Source of the DNA: DATCLS01 sp036563805
GTDB taxonomy: Bacteria; Actinomycetota; Acidimicrobiia; Acidimicrobiales; VFJN01
Assembly (NCBI GenBank): GCA_036563805.1
Contig: DATCLS010000054.1
Span: 1-29,101 of the forward strand
Direction: 5' to 3'
Length of the DNA: 29,101 nucleotides
A program made the position numbers and the translations under genes. Positions 14,438-22,413 of this stretch are shown in pieces. Below the pieces are notes generated by a model, which was given only the letters and a program-made list of their open reading frames with translations, made no database searches and was not told the origin of the DNA. How positions within the stretch are numbered: the stretch's first letter is position 1; each line of letters opens with the position of its first letter.

Positions 14438-15807
14438 ATGGTTCGCTGGATGTCGCTCACGTTCCAACGACGCACGGAGCATCCACCGGCGTTGGAACTG
14501 GCGGATAAACGCGAGCTACGTCCCGGGCCGCCGGAGCGGGAGCTGGGCACGACGGAGTTCATCGCCTGGTTTGCCGATCACTCGGACATGGACTTCGCCG
14601 CGCTCTACGGAGCGGTCAGCCAATCCGGCGAGCGGCTGGAGAACGAGCGACCCTCGGTTCGCCACAGTCGGGCCCTGGCGCGGCAGGCCGTCAGCCAGAG
14701 GCAGCTCGCCAACGCCCTGGCGGAGTACTACGGCAAGGACGCCCTCTACCGAGCCCGGGTGGGCGCGACCGAGGTGACGACCAGCGTCGCGTGTCGGCCT
14801 GAATGGTTGGCGTCGCCGGTCGATCTGCGGGGCGATGGCGAGGACTTCCGGTACGTACCGCCGGCGCCGCCGCCCCAGCCGCGGATGAGTCCCCACGCCG
14901 TGACGGCGGCGATCGACCGCCTCGCCGGTGTCGAGGTCAACGTCACCGTGATGGTGAACAACCCGCTCTATCGCCTGCTCGACGTCGAGCTGGCACCGGG
15001 CCGGCTCTCCGCGACGCTGACGACCATCGCCTTCGCCCACCATGCCCTCACTGCCGAGCTGATGGAGGGCGAGTTGATCGACGCCCTGGCGACCGGGCCC
15101 AAGCCTCTTTCTCTACGCGGGGAATTCCTGCCGACGATCGGGCGGTGTTCGACCTCGAGGGCCGCGTCTGCGTTGGCGGCGCCCCCTGCGTGTTGGCGAT
15201 CGCTCGCAGCGCCCGCCACAGCGGCCGCCGGGACTACGTGCTCCTCACCCAGGAGCGCTCGACGGCGGTGCTCAACACGGCCGGCAAGCTCGCCGTCATC
15301 CCCAAGGCGTGGCACCAGCCGACCGGCGAACCAGGTGACGAGGCGCCGATCTCGGTCACGATCCAGCGGGAGTTCGAAGAGGAGCTGCTCGGCCGCCAGG
15401 ACCTCGAACAGCTCGCCAGCGATGGGCATCCGCACGTCGACCTCCTCCACGCCCAGCAGCTCACCGAGCCCATGGCGTGGCTACTCGACCAGGGACACGA
15501 CGCCTACCGCGTCGAATGCACCGGGCTCGGCATCAACACCCTGACCAGCAACTACGAGCTTGCCTGCCTGATCGTGATCGAGGACGACACCTGGTGGGAT
15601 CGCTTCGGGCACCTGGTCGCGGCCAACTGGGAAGCCGAGCGGGTTCACCGGCACTCGTCACTCAACACCGCCGGCCTCGAAGCGCTGATCGCTGATCCTC
15701 GTTGGGGCAACGAGAGCCTGTTCGCCCTGCTGCAGGGTCTACGTCGTCTCACCGAGGTCGGCGACCCCCAACGGGTGGCTATCCCGACCATCGAGCTGGA
15801 GGGCTGA
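14438..15807 (+). pseudogene. Frameshifted gene with Nudix-like C-terminal domain
   Basis: Two plus frames form one protein. The first covers TTEFIAWFADHSDMDFAALY, ALARQAVSQRQLANALAEYY, VTAAIDRLAGVEVNVTVMVN and NNPLYRLLDVELAPGRL, up to GEFLPTIG at about 15142. The second continues AVFDLEGRVCVGGAPCVLAI, DYVLLTQERSTAVLNTAGKL and PISVTIQREFEEELLGR, then EGLG-less sequence to a stop at 15805-15807. Restoring one G in the GGG run near 15140 joins them as LPTIGAVFDLEG. The REFEEELLG segment resembles a degenerate Nudix box (its upstream Glu is one residue off the usual spacing), so phosphohydrolase activity is doubtful. The N-terminal domain is not one I can name. The true start is unclear (ATG 14438 or 14450). 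The final stop overlaps the cupin gene start, showing an operon. The break may be real or a sequencing error. Confidence 0.7.
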
Positions 15808-16169
15808 TGGACCGCACCTGGTACGCCGGCAACGCCGACGACGACGCCGGCGAGAACCGCTCGTGGCTGGTCGGCCACTTCAAGCCGCCCGGCGACATCC
15901 GCCACTCCAAGGACGTCGAGGTCAAGTGGGCCCACCATCCCGAGGGCGACGCCCGCAACGAGTGGGCCCCAGGCATCCATGAGGGCACGGTGGTGATCCT
16001 CGTGTCCGGCCGCTGGCAGCTCGACCTCCGCCTGGGTGACGACGTCGAGACCTTCGTGCTCGACCGCCCCGGCGACTACGTCGTCTGGGGCCCCGGCGTC
16101 GACCACACATGGCGCGCCCTCGCCGACTCCGTGATGATCACTGTGCGCTGGCCATCGCTGGCGGGATGA
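15807..16169 (+). CDS. Cupin-fold protein coupled to the Nudix-like gene
   Basis: The 120-residue protein starts with the ATG at 15807-15809, whose A is also the last base of the upstream stop (TGATG), so translation is coupled. The sequence MDRTWYAGNADDDAGENRSW and the later EGTVVILVSGRWQLDLRLG, RPGDYVVWGPGVDHTWRALA and SVMITVRWPS show the cupin beta-barrel pattern. The GDYVVWGPGxxHTW segment is cupin motif 2, and one or two His could hold a metal. Actinobacterial homologues are often mislabelled signal peptidase I; no peptidase Ser/Lys motif or membrane helix is present. Together with the upstream gene it probably forms a conserved two-gene unit of unknown role. Confidence 0.8.
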   Translation: MDRTWYAGNADDDAGENRSWLVGHFKPPGDIRHSKDVEVKWAHHPEGDARNEWAPGIHEGTVVILVSGRWQLDLRLGDDVETFVLDRPGDYVVWGPGVDHTWRALADSVMITVRWPSLAG

Positions 16170-16315
16170 CCCGCCGGGTACCCACCCTCTGCCGCAACTG
16201 ACCGGCTGGCCGGGCGGTCCAGTCCGGCGGATCGCGTGCTCGGGTGGTGGGGTCTGGGCGGACGGCGGGCAGCGGCGCGGCCTGCGGGCCGGGCGGGAGG
16301 CGGCGCGGCGAGCGC

Positions 16316-16334
16316 TTGACAAATTTTCTTGTCA
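16316..16334 (+). promoter_or_regulatory. Palindromic operator overlapping the -35 of the arsR-type operon
   Basis: TTGACA (16316-16321) is a consensus -35 inside the inverted repeat TGACAA (16317-16322) / TTGTCA (16329-16334) with a 6-base AT-rich centre. Seventeen bases after the -35 comes CACGCT (16339-16344), a poor -10, placing transcription start at or near the GTG at 16352. An AT-rich palindrome in very GC-rich DNA directly before a winged-helix repressor gene is the expected layout for autorepression. Confidence 0.7.
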
Positions 16335-16351
16335 GGCGCACGCTGGCGGCC

Positions 16352-17170
16352 GTGCAGGACGTCGAGGTGATCGAAGACCCGGGCGCCGCCGCGGTGGCGC
16401 TCGATCCGCTGCGAAGACGGCTGCTGGCCGCGCTGACCGAGCCCGCGTCGGCCGCCACGCTCGCCGCCCGCGTCGGCATCGCCCGCCAGAAGGTCAACTA
16501 CCACCTGAAGGCGCTCGAGGCGCACGGCCTGGTCGAGCTGGCCGAGGAGCGGCGCTTCGGCGGCATCACCGAGCGGGTTCTGCGGGCCACCGCCGCCGCC
16601 TACGTCGTGTCGCCGGCCGCGGTCGACGCCGGGGCGGCCGACCCCGACGAGGCGCCCGACCGCCTGTCGGCCCGCTACCTCATCGCACTGGCCGGGCGCG
16701 TCGTGCGGGAGGTCGGCGGGCTGGCCCGCCGGGCCGCGGCCGCCGGCAAGCGGCTGCCGACGCTGGCCATCGACACCGAGATCCGGTTCCGCTCGGCGGA
16801 GGACCGGGCCGCCTTCGCCGACGAGCTCACCCGGGCCATCGCCGGGCTCGCCGCCCGCTACCACCACGACGACGGCCGGCCCCACCGGCTGGTCGTCGCC
16901 GCCCACCCGAAGCCGGCCGGCGCCAAGCCGGGGCCGCCGCTGGAGCTGCCCGAGCCGCCCGAGGTCCGGGTCGTCCGCCGGCCGGCGGACGACCCGGACC
17001 CCACGGACCCCGGGGACCCCACGGCCGCCGCGGACCCCACGGCCGCCGCGGACCCCACGGACGCCGACGACTCCTCGGCGGACCGGCGCCCCGCCCCTGC
17101 CGACGGCCCGGCGCCAGACCGCGACCCCGCGACCGACCCCCACACCCCCGAGACCAAGGAGACCCGATGA
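16352..17170 (+). CDS. ArsR-family winged-helix transcriptional regulator
   Basis: The 272-residue protein starts at the GTG 16352 with no ribosome binding site, probably leaderless. Residues about 15-80 form the winged helix: LDPLRRRLLAALTEPASAAT, the recognition region ARVGIARQKVNYHLKALEAH, then GLVELAEERRFGGITERVLR. The middle (about 85-185) is a helical and strand-rich ligand or dimer domain (ARYLIALAGRVVREVGGLAR; LAIDTEIRFRSAEDRAAFAD). The last 50 residues are Pro/Asp/Ala repeats, likely disordered. It overlaps the AHSA1-domain gene by four bases (ATGA). Pairs of ArsR-type repressor and AHSA1 protein are a common actinobacterial operon in which the repressor controls itself and its partner. 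The inducer is unknown; no metal-binding Cys cluster is visible, so metal sensing is unlikely. Confidence 0.9.
   Translation: MQDVEVIEDPGAAAVALDPLRRRLLAALTEPASAATLAARVGIARQKVNYHLKALEAHGLVELAEERRFGGITERVLRATAAAYVVSPAAVDAGAADPDEAPDRLSARYLIALAGRVVREVGGLARRAAAAGKRLPTLAIDTEIRFRSAEDRAAFADELTRAIAGLAARYHHDDGRPHRLVVAAHPKPAGAKPGPPLELPEPPEVRVVRRPADDPDPTDPGDPTAAADPTAAADPTDADDSSADRRPAPADGPAPDRDPATDPHTPETKETR
17014..17060. repeat. 18-bp tandem repeat in the regulator's tail
   Basis: About 2.6 copies of an 18-base unit (17014-17031, 17032-17049 and a partial copy to 17060). It encodes repeated DPTAAA in the disordered C-terminal tail of the ArsR-type protein. The unit is a multiple of three, so copy-number changes keep the frame. 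Confidence 0.8.
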
Positions 17171-17964
17171 CCGCGAACCCCGACGTCCCCCACCGGTTGG
17201 AGCTCACGTTCGAGCTGCCCGGCACCCCCGAGCAGGTCTGGCAGGCCATCGCCACGGGTGCGGGCGTCAGCTCGTGGTTCCTCCCCACCGACATCGAGGA
17301 ACGCCCGGGCGGGGCCGTGATCACCCACATGGGCGACACGAGCTCGCCCGGCCGGATCACCGCCTGGGAGCCGAACCGCCGCTTCGCCTACGAGGAGCCC
17401 GAGTGGCCGTCGCTCGCCGGCCAGGACGGGGCCACGGTCACGCCGCTGGCCAGCGAGTTCGTGATCGAGGCCCAATCGGGCGGGACGTGCGTCCTGCGGG
17501 TCGTGACCAGCGCCTTCGGCACGGGCGCCGACTGGGAGGACGAGTTCTTCGACGGGCTGCGGGCCGGCTGGCTCCCCTACTTCGAGCGCCTGCGCCTCTA
17601 CCTCACCCACTTCCCCGGCCAGCGGGCCACGACGCTGGAGGTGTCGCACGTCGTCCCGAAGGCCGACCCCCACCGGCTGCTGGCGGCGGTGCACCGCGCC
17701 CTCGGCGTCGGCGACGGCGGCGAGACGGGCCAGCCGGTCGAGGTCCAGAGCACGAAGGGGCAGCTCGAGCACCTCGACCACAACAACGTGCTGCTGCGGA
17801 TCACCGATCCCGTGCCGGGGCTCCTGGGCTTCCTGGTCTACGAGGCCGAGGGCGGGGCCCAGGCCATGATCCACGGCCACCTGTTCTCGGACGACGCCCC
17901 CGCCTACGTCGAGCGGGAGCGGTCCGCCTGGCAGAGCTGGCTCGAGGGCCTCGACCCCTTCTGA
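17167..17964 (+). CDS. AHSA1/SRPBCC-domain protein
   Basis: The 265-residue protein starts with the ATG at 17167 (ATGA overlap with the regulator; AAGGAG ten bases upstream). The first 140 residues are an AHSA1-type START-like domain: RLELTFELPGTPEQVWQAIA, SSWFLPTDIEERPGGAV, GRITAWEPNRRFAYEEPEW, then a long C-terminal helix (DGLRAGWLPYFERLRLYLTH). The C-terminal 110 residues form a second part (LEVSHVVPKADPHRLLAAVH; VEVQSTKGQLEHLDHNNVLL), perhaps a second lipid or ligand-binding lobe. Such proteins bind hydrophobic small molecules or act as stress co-factors; the ligand is unknown. It is cytosolic. Expression should follow the operator at 16316. Confidence 0.88.
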   Translation: MTANPDVPHRLELTFELPGTPEQVWQAIATGAGVSSWFLPTDIEERPGGAVITHMGDTSSPGRITAWEPNRRFAYEEPEWPSLAGQDGATVTPLASEFVIEAQSGGTCVLRVVTSAFGTGADWEDEFFDGLRAGWLPYFERLRLYLTHFPGQRATTLEVSHVVPKADPHRLLAAVHRALGVGDGGETGQPVEVQSTKGQLEHLDHNNVLLRITDPVPGLLGFLVYEAEGGAQAMIHGHLFSDDAPAYVERERSAWQSWLEGLDPF

Positions 17965-18071
17965 GCTCGCGCCCTTCGAGGACGCGGGCGGCGGGCAGCC
18001 ACGACCCCCTTCATGGGACCCGGGCGACCGGGAGCCCGCGCCCCGACGTCGGGCGGCCGCCGGCGGCCGCC

Positions 18072-18134
18072 CGCGCCTCGGTCCGGAGACCGCGCCTCGG
18101 TCCGGAGACCGAGTCGAACCGGTCTCCGGACCGA
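18072..18134. repeat. 19-bp tandem repeat feeding a 14-bp perfect hairpin upstream of drrA
   Basis: A 19-base unit is repeated exactly at 18072-18090 and 18091-18109. The second copy continues into an inverted repeat: TCGGTCCGGAGACC (18097-18110) and GGTCTCCGGACCGA (18121-18134), with a 10-base loop. The right arm could pair with either copy. No T-run follows. It lies 130 bp after the AHSA1 stop and 120 bp before the exporter start. It may be a terminator, an operator array or an alternating RNA switch. Confidence 0.6.
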
Positions 18135-18255
18135 CGGAATCCGGCGGACCCCTCCCTACCGTCCACCGCGGCCGATGAGTTTCGGCCCCTTGTCACGTCC
18201 GATGCGTACAGACCTGTGAGGTGGACCGTTGACCGCCACGATCCAGGAGCGAACG

Positions 18256-19332
18256 GTGAGGACAGGAAGTGAACGAGCGCACCCCAACGGCACCTACGCC
18301 ATCGAGGCCGTGGGGCTCACCAAGGCGTTCGGCGAGACGCGCGCCGTCGACGGCATCGACCTGGCGGTCAAGCCCGGCACCGTGTTCGGTGTCCTCGGGC
18401 CCAACGGCGCGGGCAAGACCACGACCCTCCGCATGCTGGCAACCCTGCTGAAGCCCGACGCCGGCACGGCCCGCATCTTCGGCCACGACGTCGTCACCGA
18501 AGCCGACGCCGTGCGCGGGTCGGTGAGCCTCACCGGTCAGTTCGCCTCGGTCGACGAGGAGCTGACCGGCCGCGAGAACCTCCTGCTGATCGGGCGCCTC
18601 CTCGGCTTCTCCCACAAGGAGGCCGACCGGCGGGCCACCGAGCTGCTCGAGGCGTTCGGGCTGGCCGACGCGGCCGGCAAGTTCGTCCGGGACTACTCGG
18701 GCGGCATGCGGCGCCGGCTCGACATCGCGGCCAGCATCGTCGTCACCCCGCCGCTGCTGTTCCTCGACGAACCGACGACCGGCCTCGACCCCCGCAGCCG
18801 CAACCAGGTGTGGGACATCGTCCGGGTCATGGTGGCCGAGGGCACGACCGTGCTGCTCACCACCCAGTACCTCGACGAGGCCGACCAGCTGGCCGACCGC
18901 ATCGCCATCATCGGCCACGGCAACGTCATAGCCGAGGGCACGAGCGGCGAGCTCAAGGCGCTGGTCAACGGCAGCGGCACGCTGCACGTCCGGGTGCTCG
19001 ACCCGGCCCAGCGCGAGGAGGCCGGCCGCATCCTGAGCGAGGCGCTGGGCGAGCCGTTCCAGCTCGAGCCCGATCCGGCGGGCCTGTCCGCCCGGGTGCC
19101 CGAGCCCGAGAAGGCGGCCGCGGCGCTGGCCGAGTTGGCCCGCTGCTGCGTGCCGCTCGCCGAGTTCTCGCTCGGCCAGCCCAGCCTTGACGAGGTGTTC
19201 CTGGCCCTGACCGGCCACCCGGCCGAGCCGACCGCCGCCGATGCGGGCGAGACGGACGGCGCGGGCGGGGCGACCGGCACCGGCCCATCCGGCGCAGCCG
19301 AGGACATGACGCCCGAGGAGACCCACGCATGA
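18256..19332 (+). CDS. drrA: DrrA-type ABC transporter ATP-binding protein
   Basis: This is the nucleotide-binding subunit of a drug-export ABC transporter of the daunorubicin-resistance type. Visible motifs are Walker A GPNGAGKTTT, Q-loop LTGQFASV, signature YSGGMRRRLDIAAS, Walker B LLFLDEPTTGLDP, and TTQYLDEADQLADR, where Gln replaces the usual switch His as is typical of DrrA. A C-terminal regulatory region (LHVRVLDPAQREEAGRILSE; SLGQPSLDEVFLALTG) and a Gly/Ala/Glu-rich tail follow. The GTG at 18256 has AGGAG at 18245-18249 (spacing 6). An upstream TTG at 18229 with GAGGTGG is an alternative start adding nine residues. The permease gene overlaps by four bases. The substrate cannot be predicted. 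Confidence 0.92.
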   Translation: MRTGSERAHPNGTYAIEAVGLTKAFGETRAVDGIDLAVKPGTVFGVLGPNGAGKTTTLRMLATLLKPDAGTARIFGHDVVTEADAVRGSVSLTGQFASVDEELTGRENLLLIGRLLGFSHKEADRRATELLEAFGLADAAGKFVRDYSGGMRRRLDIAASIVVTPPLLFLDEPTTGLDPRSRNQVWDIVRVMVAEGTTVLLTTQYLDEADQLADRIAIIGHGNVIAEGTSGELKALVNGSGTLHVRVLDPAQREEAGRILSEALGEPFQLEPDPAGLSARVPEPEKAAAALAELARCCVPLAEFSLGQPSLDEVFLALTGHPAEPTAADAGETDGAGGATGTGPSGAAEDMTPEETHA

Positions 19333-20198
19333 GCACCGTGACCACCACCGCCACCGCGCCGTCCTCGACCGGGTCCGAACCGCTGCTGGTCGAGTCGACG
19401 ATCCGCACCGTGCTGTCGAACCGGCCCCGTCCCGCCCGGCCGACCGCCCTCAAGGCGTCGCTCACGTTCGCCTGGCGAGCGATGCTGAAGATCAAGCACG
19501 TCCCCATGCAGCTGTTCGACGTGACCGTGTTCCCGGTCATGTTCGTGCTGATGTTCACGTACCTGTTCGGGGGCGCGCTGGCCGACTCGCCCCGGGAGTA
19601 CCTGCAGGACCTGCTGCCCGGCATCCTCGTGATGACCGTGACGTGGATCACGATCTACACCGGCATGGGGCTGAACACCGACATCTCCAAGGGGGTGTTC
19701 GACCGCTTCCGCTCGCTGCCCGTGTGGCGGCCGGCCCTGCTGGTGGGGATGCTGATCGCGGATGTCGCCCGCTACCTGATGGCCACGCTCATCATGCTGG
19801 CCCTCGGCCTCGCCCTCGGGTTCCGCCCCGACGGCGGGGTGGTCGGCGTCGCCGGCGCGGTGGCGCTGCTGCTGGTCTTCTCGTTCGCCATCTCGTGGAT
19901 CTGGACGCTGCTCGGCCTCAAGATGCAGACCCCCGAGGCCGTCATGCAGACGAGCATGACCGTGATGTTCCCGCTGACGTTCGCCAGCAACGTGTACGTC
20001 GACCCGGCCACCATGCCGGGCTGGGTGCAGGCGTTCGTCAACAACAACCCGATCACCCACCTGACCACCGCCGCCCGCGGCCTGGCCCACGGCACCGGCG
20101 GGGTGTGGGACGAGACGGCGATCGTGCTGCTGTGGAGCCTCGCCCTGGTGGCGGTGTTCGCCCCGCTGACCATGCGGCTCTACAACAGCGAGCGGTGA
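19329..20198 (+). CDS. drrB: DrrB-type ABC-2 transporter permease
   Basis: The 289-residue membrane subunit pairs with the ATP-binding protein; its ATG overlaps that stop by four bases. A soluble N-terminal tail of about 55 residues precedes six hydrophobic segments: FDVTVFPVMFVLMFTYLFGG, LPGILVMTVTWITIYTGMGL, LIADVARYLMATLIMLALGL, VAGAVALLLVFSFAISWIWT, MFPLTFASNVYVDPATMPGW, and a last helix near ETAIVLLWSLALVAVFAPLT. The motif FDRFRSLPVWRPALLVG between helices two and three is the conserved ABC-2/DrrB coupling loop. NNNPITHLTTAARGL before the last helix is also typical. Export of a hydrophobic drug or lipid is expected from the family; the substrate is unknown. A strong hairpin follows the gene. 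Confidence 0.92.
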   Translation: MSTVTTTATAPSSTGSEPLLVESTIRTVLSNRPRPARPTALKASLTFAWRAMLKIKHVPMQLFDVTVFPVMFVLMFTYLFGGALADSPREYLQDLLPGILVMTVTWITIYTGMGLNTDISKGVFDRFRSLPVWRPALLVGMLIADVARYLMATLIMLALGLALGFRPDGGVVGVAGAVALLLVFSFAISWIWTLLGLKMQTPEAVMQTSMTVMFPLTFASNVYVDPATMPGWVQAFVNNNPITHLTTAARGLAHGTGGVWDETAIVLLWSLALVAVFAPLTMRLYNSER

Positions 20199-20237
20199 GC
20201 CGGGCGGCCGGCTGACCGCAGGAGTCCACGGCGGCTC

Positions 20238-20271
20238 GGCGGGGACCGGGGGTGCGCCCCCGGTCCCCGCC
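20238..20271 (+). terminator. Strong hairpin terminator after the drrAB operon
   Basis: Perfect 15-base arms (20238-20252 and 20257-20271) surround the tetraloop TGCG, forty bases after the permease stop. The stem is almost pure G/C. No long T-run follows, only GCGTTGGG. From about 20285 to 20405 the DNA is made of degenerate copies of a gccgacggcggga-like unit with no gene. Confidence 0.75.
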
Positions 20272-20407
20272 GCGTTGGGTGTGAAGCCGGCAGCTGCGGG
20301 ACAGGACGGCCGACGGCGGAGACCGGCCGACGGCGGGACGGACGCGACGGCGGCGGGACCCGGACGGCCGACGGCGGGACGGACGGGTCGGCGGCGGGAC
20401 GGCCGGG

Positions 20408-20893
20408 CTACGACGCCCGCAGGCCGAGGATCAGGACGACCATGGCCGCCGAGCACGCCAGGGTCCGGGCGTGGTTCCCCCACGTCCACTCCCGCAGGTA
20501 GCGGCGCCAGTGGGCGGGCGCGTCCGCCCCGTCCGGGTCGACCTCGGCCAGCGCGTCGTTGCGGGGCACGTGGAAGGCGACGGTCTCGCCGAAGCAGCCG
20601 ATCAGGTACAGCAGCCCGCCCGCCAGCACGTAGCCCGCCTGTCCCTCGTCGAGGCTCAGCGCCGCGGCCACGGCCGCGACGAGCGAGGCCACCGCTGTGC
20701 CGAGGAAGGCGGCCATGAACGGTGGCCGGAGCGCGGTCACGTTGATGGACTGCATGGCGGCGACGCCCCGGGCGGCGGGCAGGTCGCCGAGCGCCGGCAT
20801 GACCATCACCGAGAACACGAAGAACGCCCCGGCCATCAGTCCGCACCCGACGGCCGTCACGACCACCAGCACCTCGACCCAACCGTCGATCAT
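20408..20893 (-). CDS. DUF1772 (anthrone oxygenase-like) membrane protein
   Basis: The 161-residue protein has four predicted membrane helices: VLVVVTAVGCGLMAGAFFVF, FMAAFLGTAVASLVAAVAAA, YVLAGGLLYLIGCFGETVAF and TLACSAAMVVLILGL. Family landmarks are GAFFVFSVMVMPALG in helix one, AAMQSINV, and FHVPRNDALAEVD followed by WRRYLREWTWGNHART. These mark DUF1772, related to anthrone oxygenases of polyketide pathways. In most bacteria it is a stand-alone membrane protein of unknown function. The ATG at 20891-20893 has a weak ribosome binding site. No polyketide genes are nearby, so a biosynthetic role is not supported by context. Confidence 0.88.
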   Translation of the reverse strand: MIDGWVEVLVVVTAVGCGLMAGAFFVFSVMVMPALGDLPAARGVAAMQSINVTALRPPFMAAFLGTAVASLVAAVAAALSLDEGQAGYVLAGGLLYLIGCFGETVAFHVPRNDALAEVDPDGADAPAHWRRYLREWTWGNHARTLACSAAMVVLILGLRAS

Positions 20894-21053
20894 CGGGCGA
20901 CCGTACCGCCCGGGTCGTCCGGCCGCTCGGCAGATTGGGCGCCGGGGAGACCGGGCGCGCCGACTCGCGACATCTCGACGCGGTTGGCGACAGCCACGGT
21001 CGCCAGCCGCGTCGAGAAGACGGCGCCGGGCCGAGGGCCCGGCAGCCCGCCCA

Positions 21054-22280
21054 TCAGCCGCCGCCCGCCCCGAGCGACTCGACGATCGGGCTCAGGAACT
21101 CGGCCGCGTCCCACTCCCGCTCGGGGTTGATCGTCCCCCGGCCGGGGACGATGCCCTGCGGCGGGTAGTGCTCGAACAGGTTGGGGTCGGCGACCGCGGG
21201 ACCGGGGTCCTTCACGTACGTGCCGTTGCGGACCACGACGAGGTCGAGGCTCGGGATCACGTAGATGAACTGGCCGTCGTGGCCCTGGGCGGCGAAGGCG
21301 TCGTCGGGCAGGCCCTCGACCGGGTCCAGCCACCACTGGTAGCCGTAGGCGCCGTCCGAGGCGGGCGCCGGCTCCAACGACTCCTCGACCCAGTCCTCGG
21401 GCACGAGCTGCTCGTCGCCCCACTGCCCCTGGCGGGCGTAGAGCAGGCCGAAGCGGGCGAACCCCCGGCTCGTCGTGTCGAGGCAGCAGTAGGTGAGGGT
21501 GTGGCCGGCGGCGTCCTGCCACCAGTCGACCCGCTCCATCCCCAGCGGCTCGAACAGCTCCTGCTCGGCGTACTCGGCGGCCGACATGCCGGTCGCCTCC
21601 TCGATCACGGCGGACAGGAGCATCGTGTCGCCGCTCGAGTAGCTCCACACCTCGCCGGGCTCGTTGGCCGCCGGGCGGGACGCGGCGTAGGCGAGCTGGT
21701 CGGCCTCGCCGGTGACCAGCCGGATGATGTCGGACTGGCCGGCGGACGACGGGGCGTAGTCCTCGACCCAGGCGAGCCCGGACGACATCTGCAGGACGTC
21801 CCGCAGCGTGATGTCGGCCCGGTCGGTGCCCTCCCACTCGGGGATCCACGTCGACATCGGCTCGTCCACCCCGGCGATCAGGCCGTCCTCAATGGCGATG
21901 CCGATGAGGGCGCTGGTGAAGCTCTTGGCCACCGACCAGCTGGCGGCCCAGGAGTCCTGGTCGGCGCCCTCGGCGTACCACTCGGCGACGATCTCGCCGT
22001 CGTGCACGACGACCACGCCCTGGGTGTTCATGCCGTCGGTGAAGGCGTAGTCGCGGGCCTGTTCGAGCAGGGCGGGGTCCATGCCGTGGTCGGCGGGGTC
22101 GGCCACCGCCCACTCCTCGCCCGGGACCGGCGGCGCCTCGCGGGCGGCCGTGGCCGCGCCGTTCCCGCCGCCGTCGTCGTCGCCGTCACCGTCGCTGCCG
22201 CTGCACGCCGTCACGGCGAGGGCGGCGACGATGGCCACCACTCCCCGTGCCAGGCGCCGACCTGATCCCGGTTTCATCAT
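21054..22280 (-). CDS. Serine beta-lactamase-fold hydrolase, lipoprotein
   Basis: The 408-residue protein has the class C beta-lactamase/esterase fold. The catalytic tetrad motif is SVAK (about 116-119, in WAASWSVAKSFTSALIGIAI), the Tyr motif is YSSG (Tyr214) in place of the classical YxN, and the third motif is HDG (in AAQGHDGQFIYV). This set resembles 6-aminohexanoate-dimer hydrolases and related esterases or amidases more than true beta-lactamases; the substrate is not predictable. A signal peptide with lipobox (VVAIVAALAVTAC, Cys26) and an Asp/Gly linker show it is exported and lipid-anchored. The ATG at 22278-22280 was chosen; ATGs at 22289 and 22277 are alternatives and no strong ribosome binding site decides. 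It is divergent from the HAD gene, sharing about 130 bp. Confidence 0.9.
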   Translation of the reverse strand: MMKPGSGRRLARGVVAIVAALAVTACSGSDGDGDDDGGGNGAATAAREAPPVPGEEWAVADPADHGMDPALLEQARDYAFTDGMNTQGVVVVHDGEIVAEWYAEGADQDSWAASWSVAKSFTSALIGIAIEDGLIAGVDEPMSTWIPEWEGTDRADITLRDVLQMSSGLAWVEDYAPSSAGQSDIIRLVTGEADQLAYAASRPAANEPGEVWSYSSGDTMLLSAVIEEATGMSAAEYAEQELFEPLGMERVDWWQDAAGHTLTYCCLDTTSRGFARFGLLYARQGQWGDEQLVPEDWVEESLEPAPASDGAYGYQWWLDPVEGLPDDAFAAQGHDGQFIYVIPSLDLVVVRNGTYVKDPGPAVADPNLFEHYPPQGIVPGRGTINPEREWDAAEFLSPIVESLGAGGG

Positions 22281-22413
22281 GGGCGGCATTTCACCAGGAC
22301 TCGGCCGCTCGTGCGGGATCGAGGGCCGGGCAGCCGGGGCCGGACTGGCCTGGCCCGCGGTACGGGCGGGGCCGGCGGACGGGTGGGACGGGCCGGGCGG
22401 GTAAGACGGGGCC

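Noticed and set aside
14158..14562. A minus-strand frame ending GVTEGTRTPDLQGHNLTL.
   Set aside because: This peptide is the well-known false product of reading through the reverse complement of a tRNA gene (tRNA-His here).
20890..21849. A 319-codon minus-strand frame overlapping the beta-lactamase-fold gene.
   Set aside because: It is out of frame with the lipoprotein gene that has SVAK and HDG motifs and a signal peptide, and is Arg/Gly/Pro-biased.
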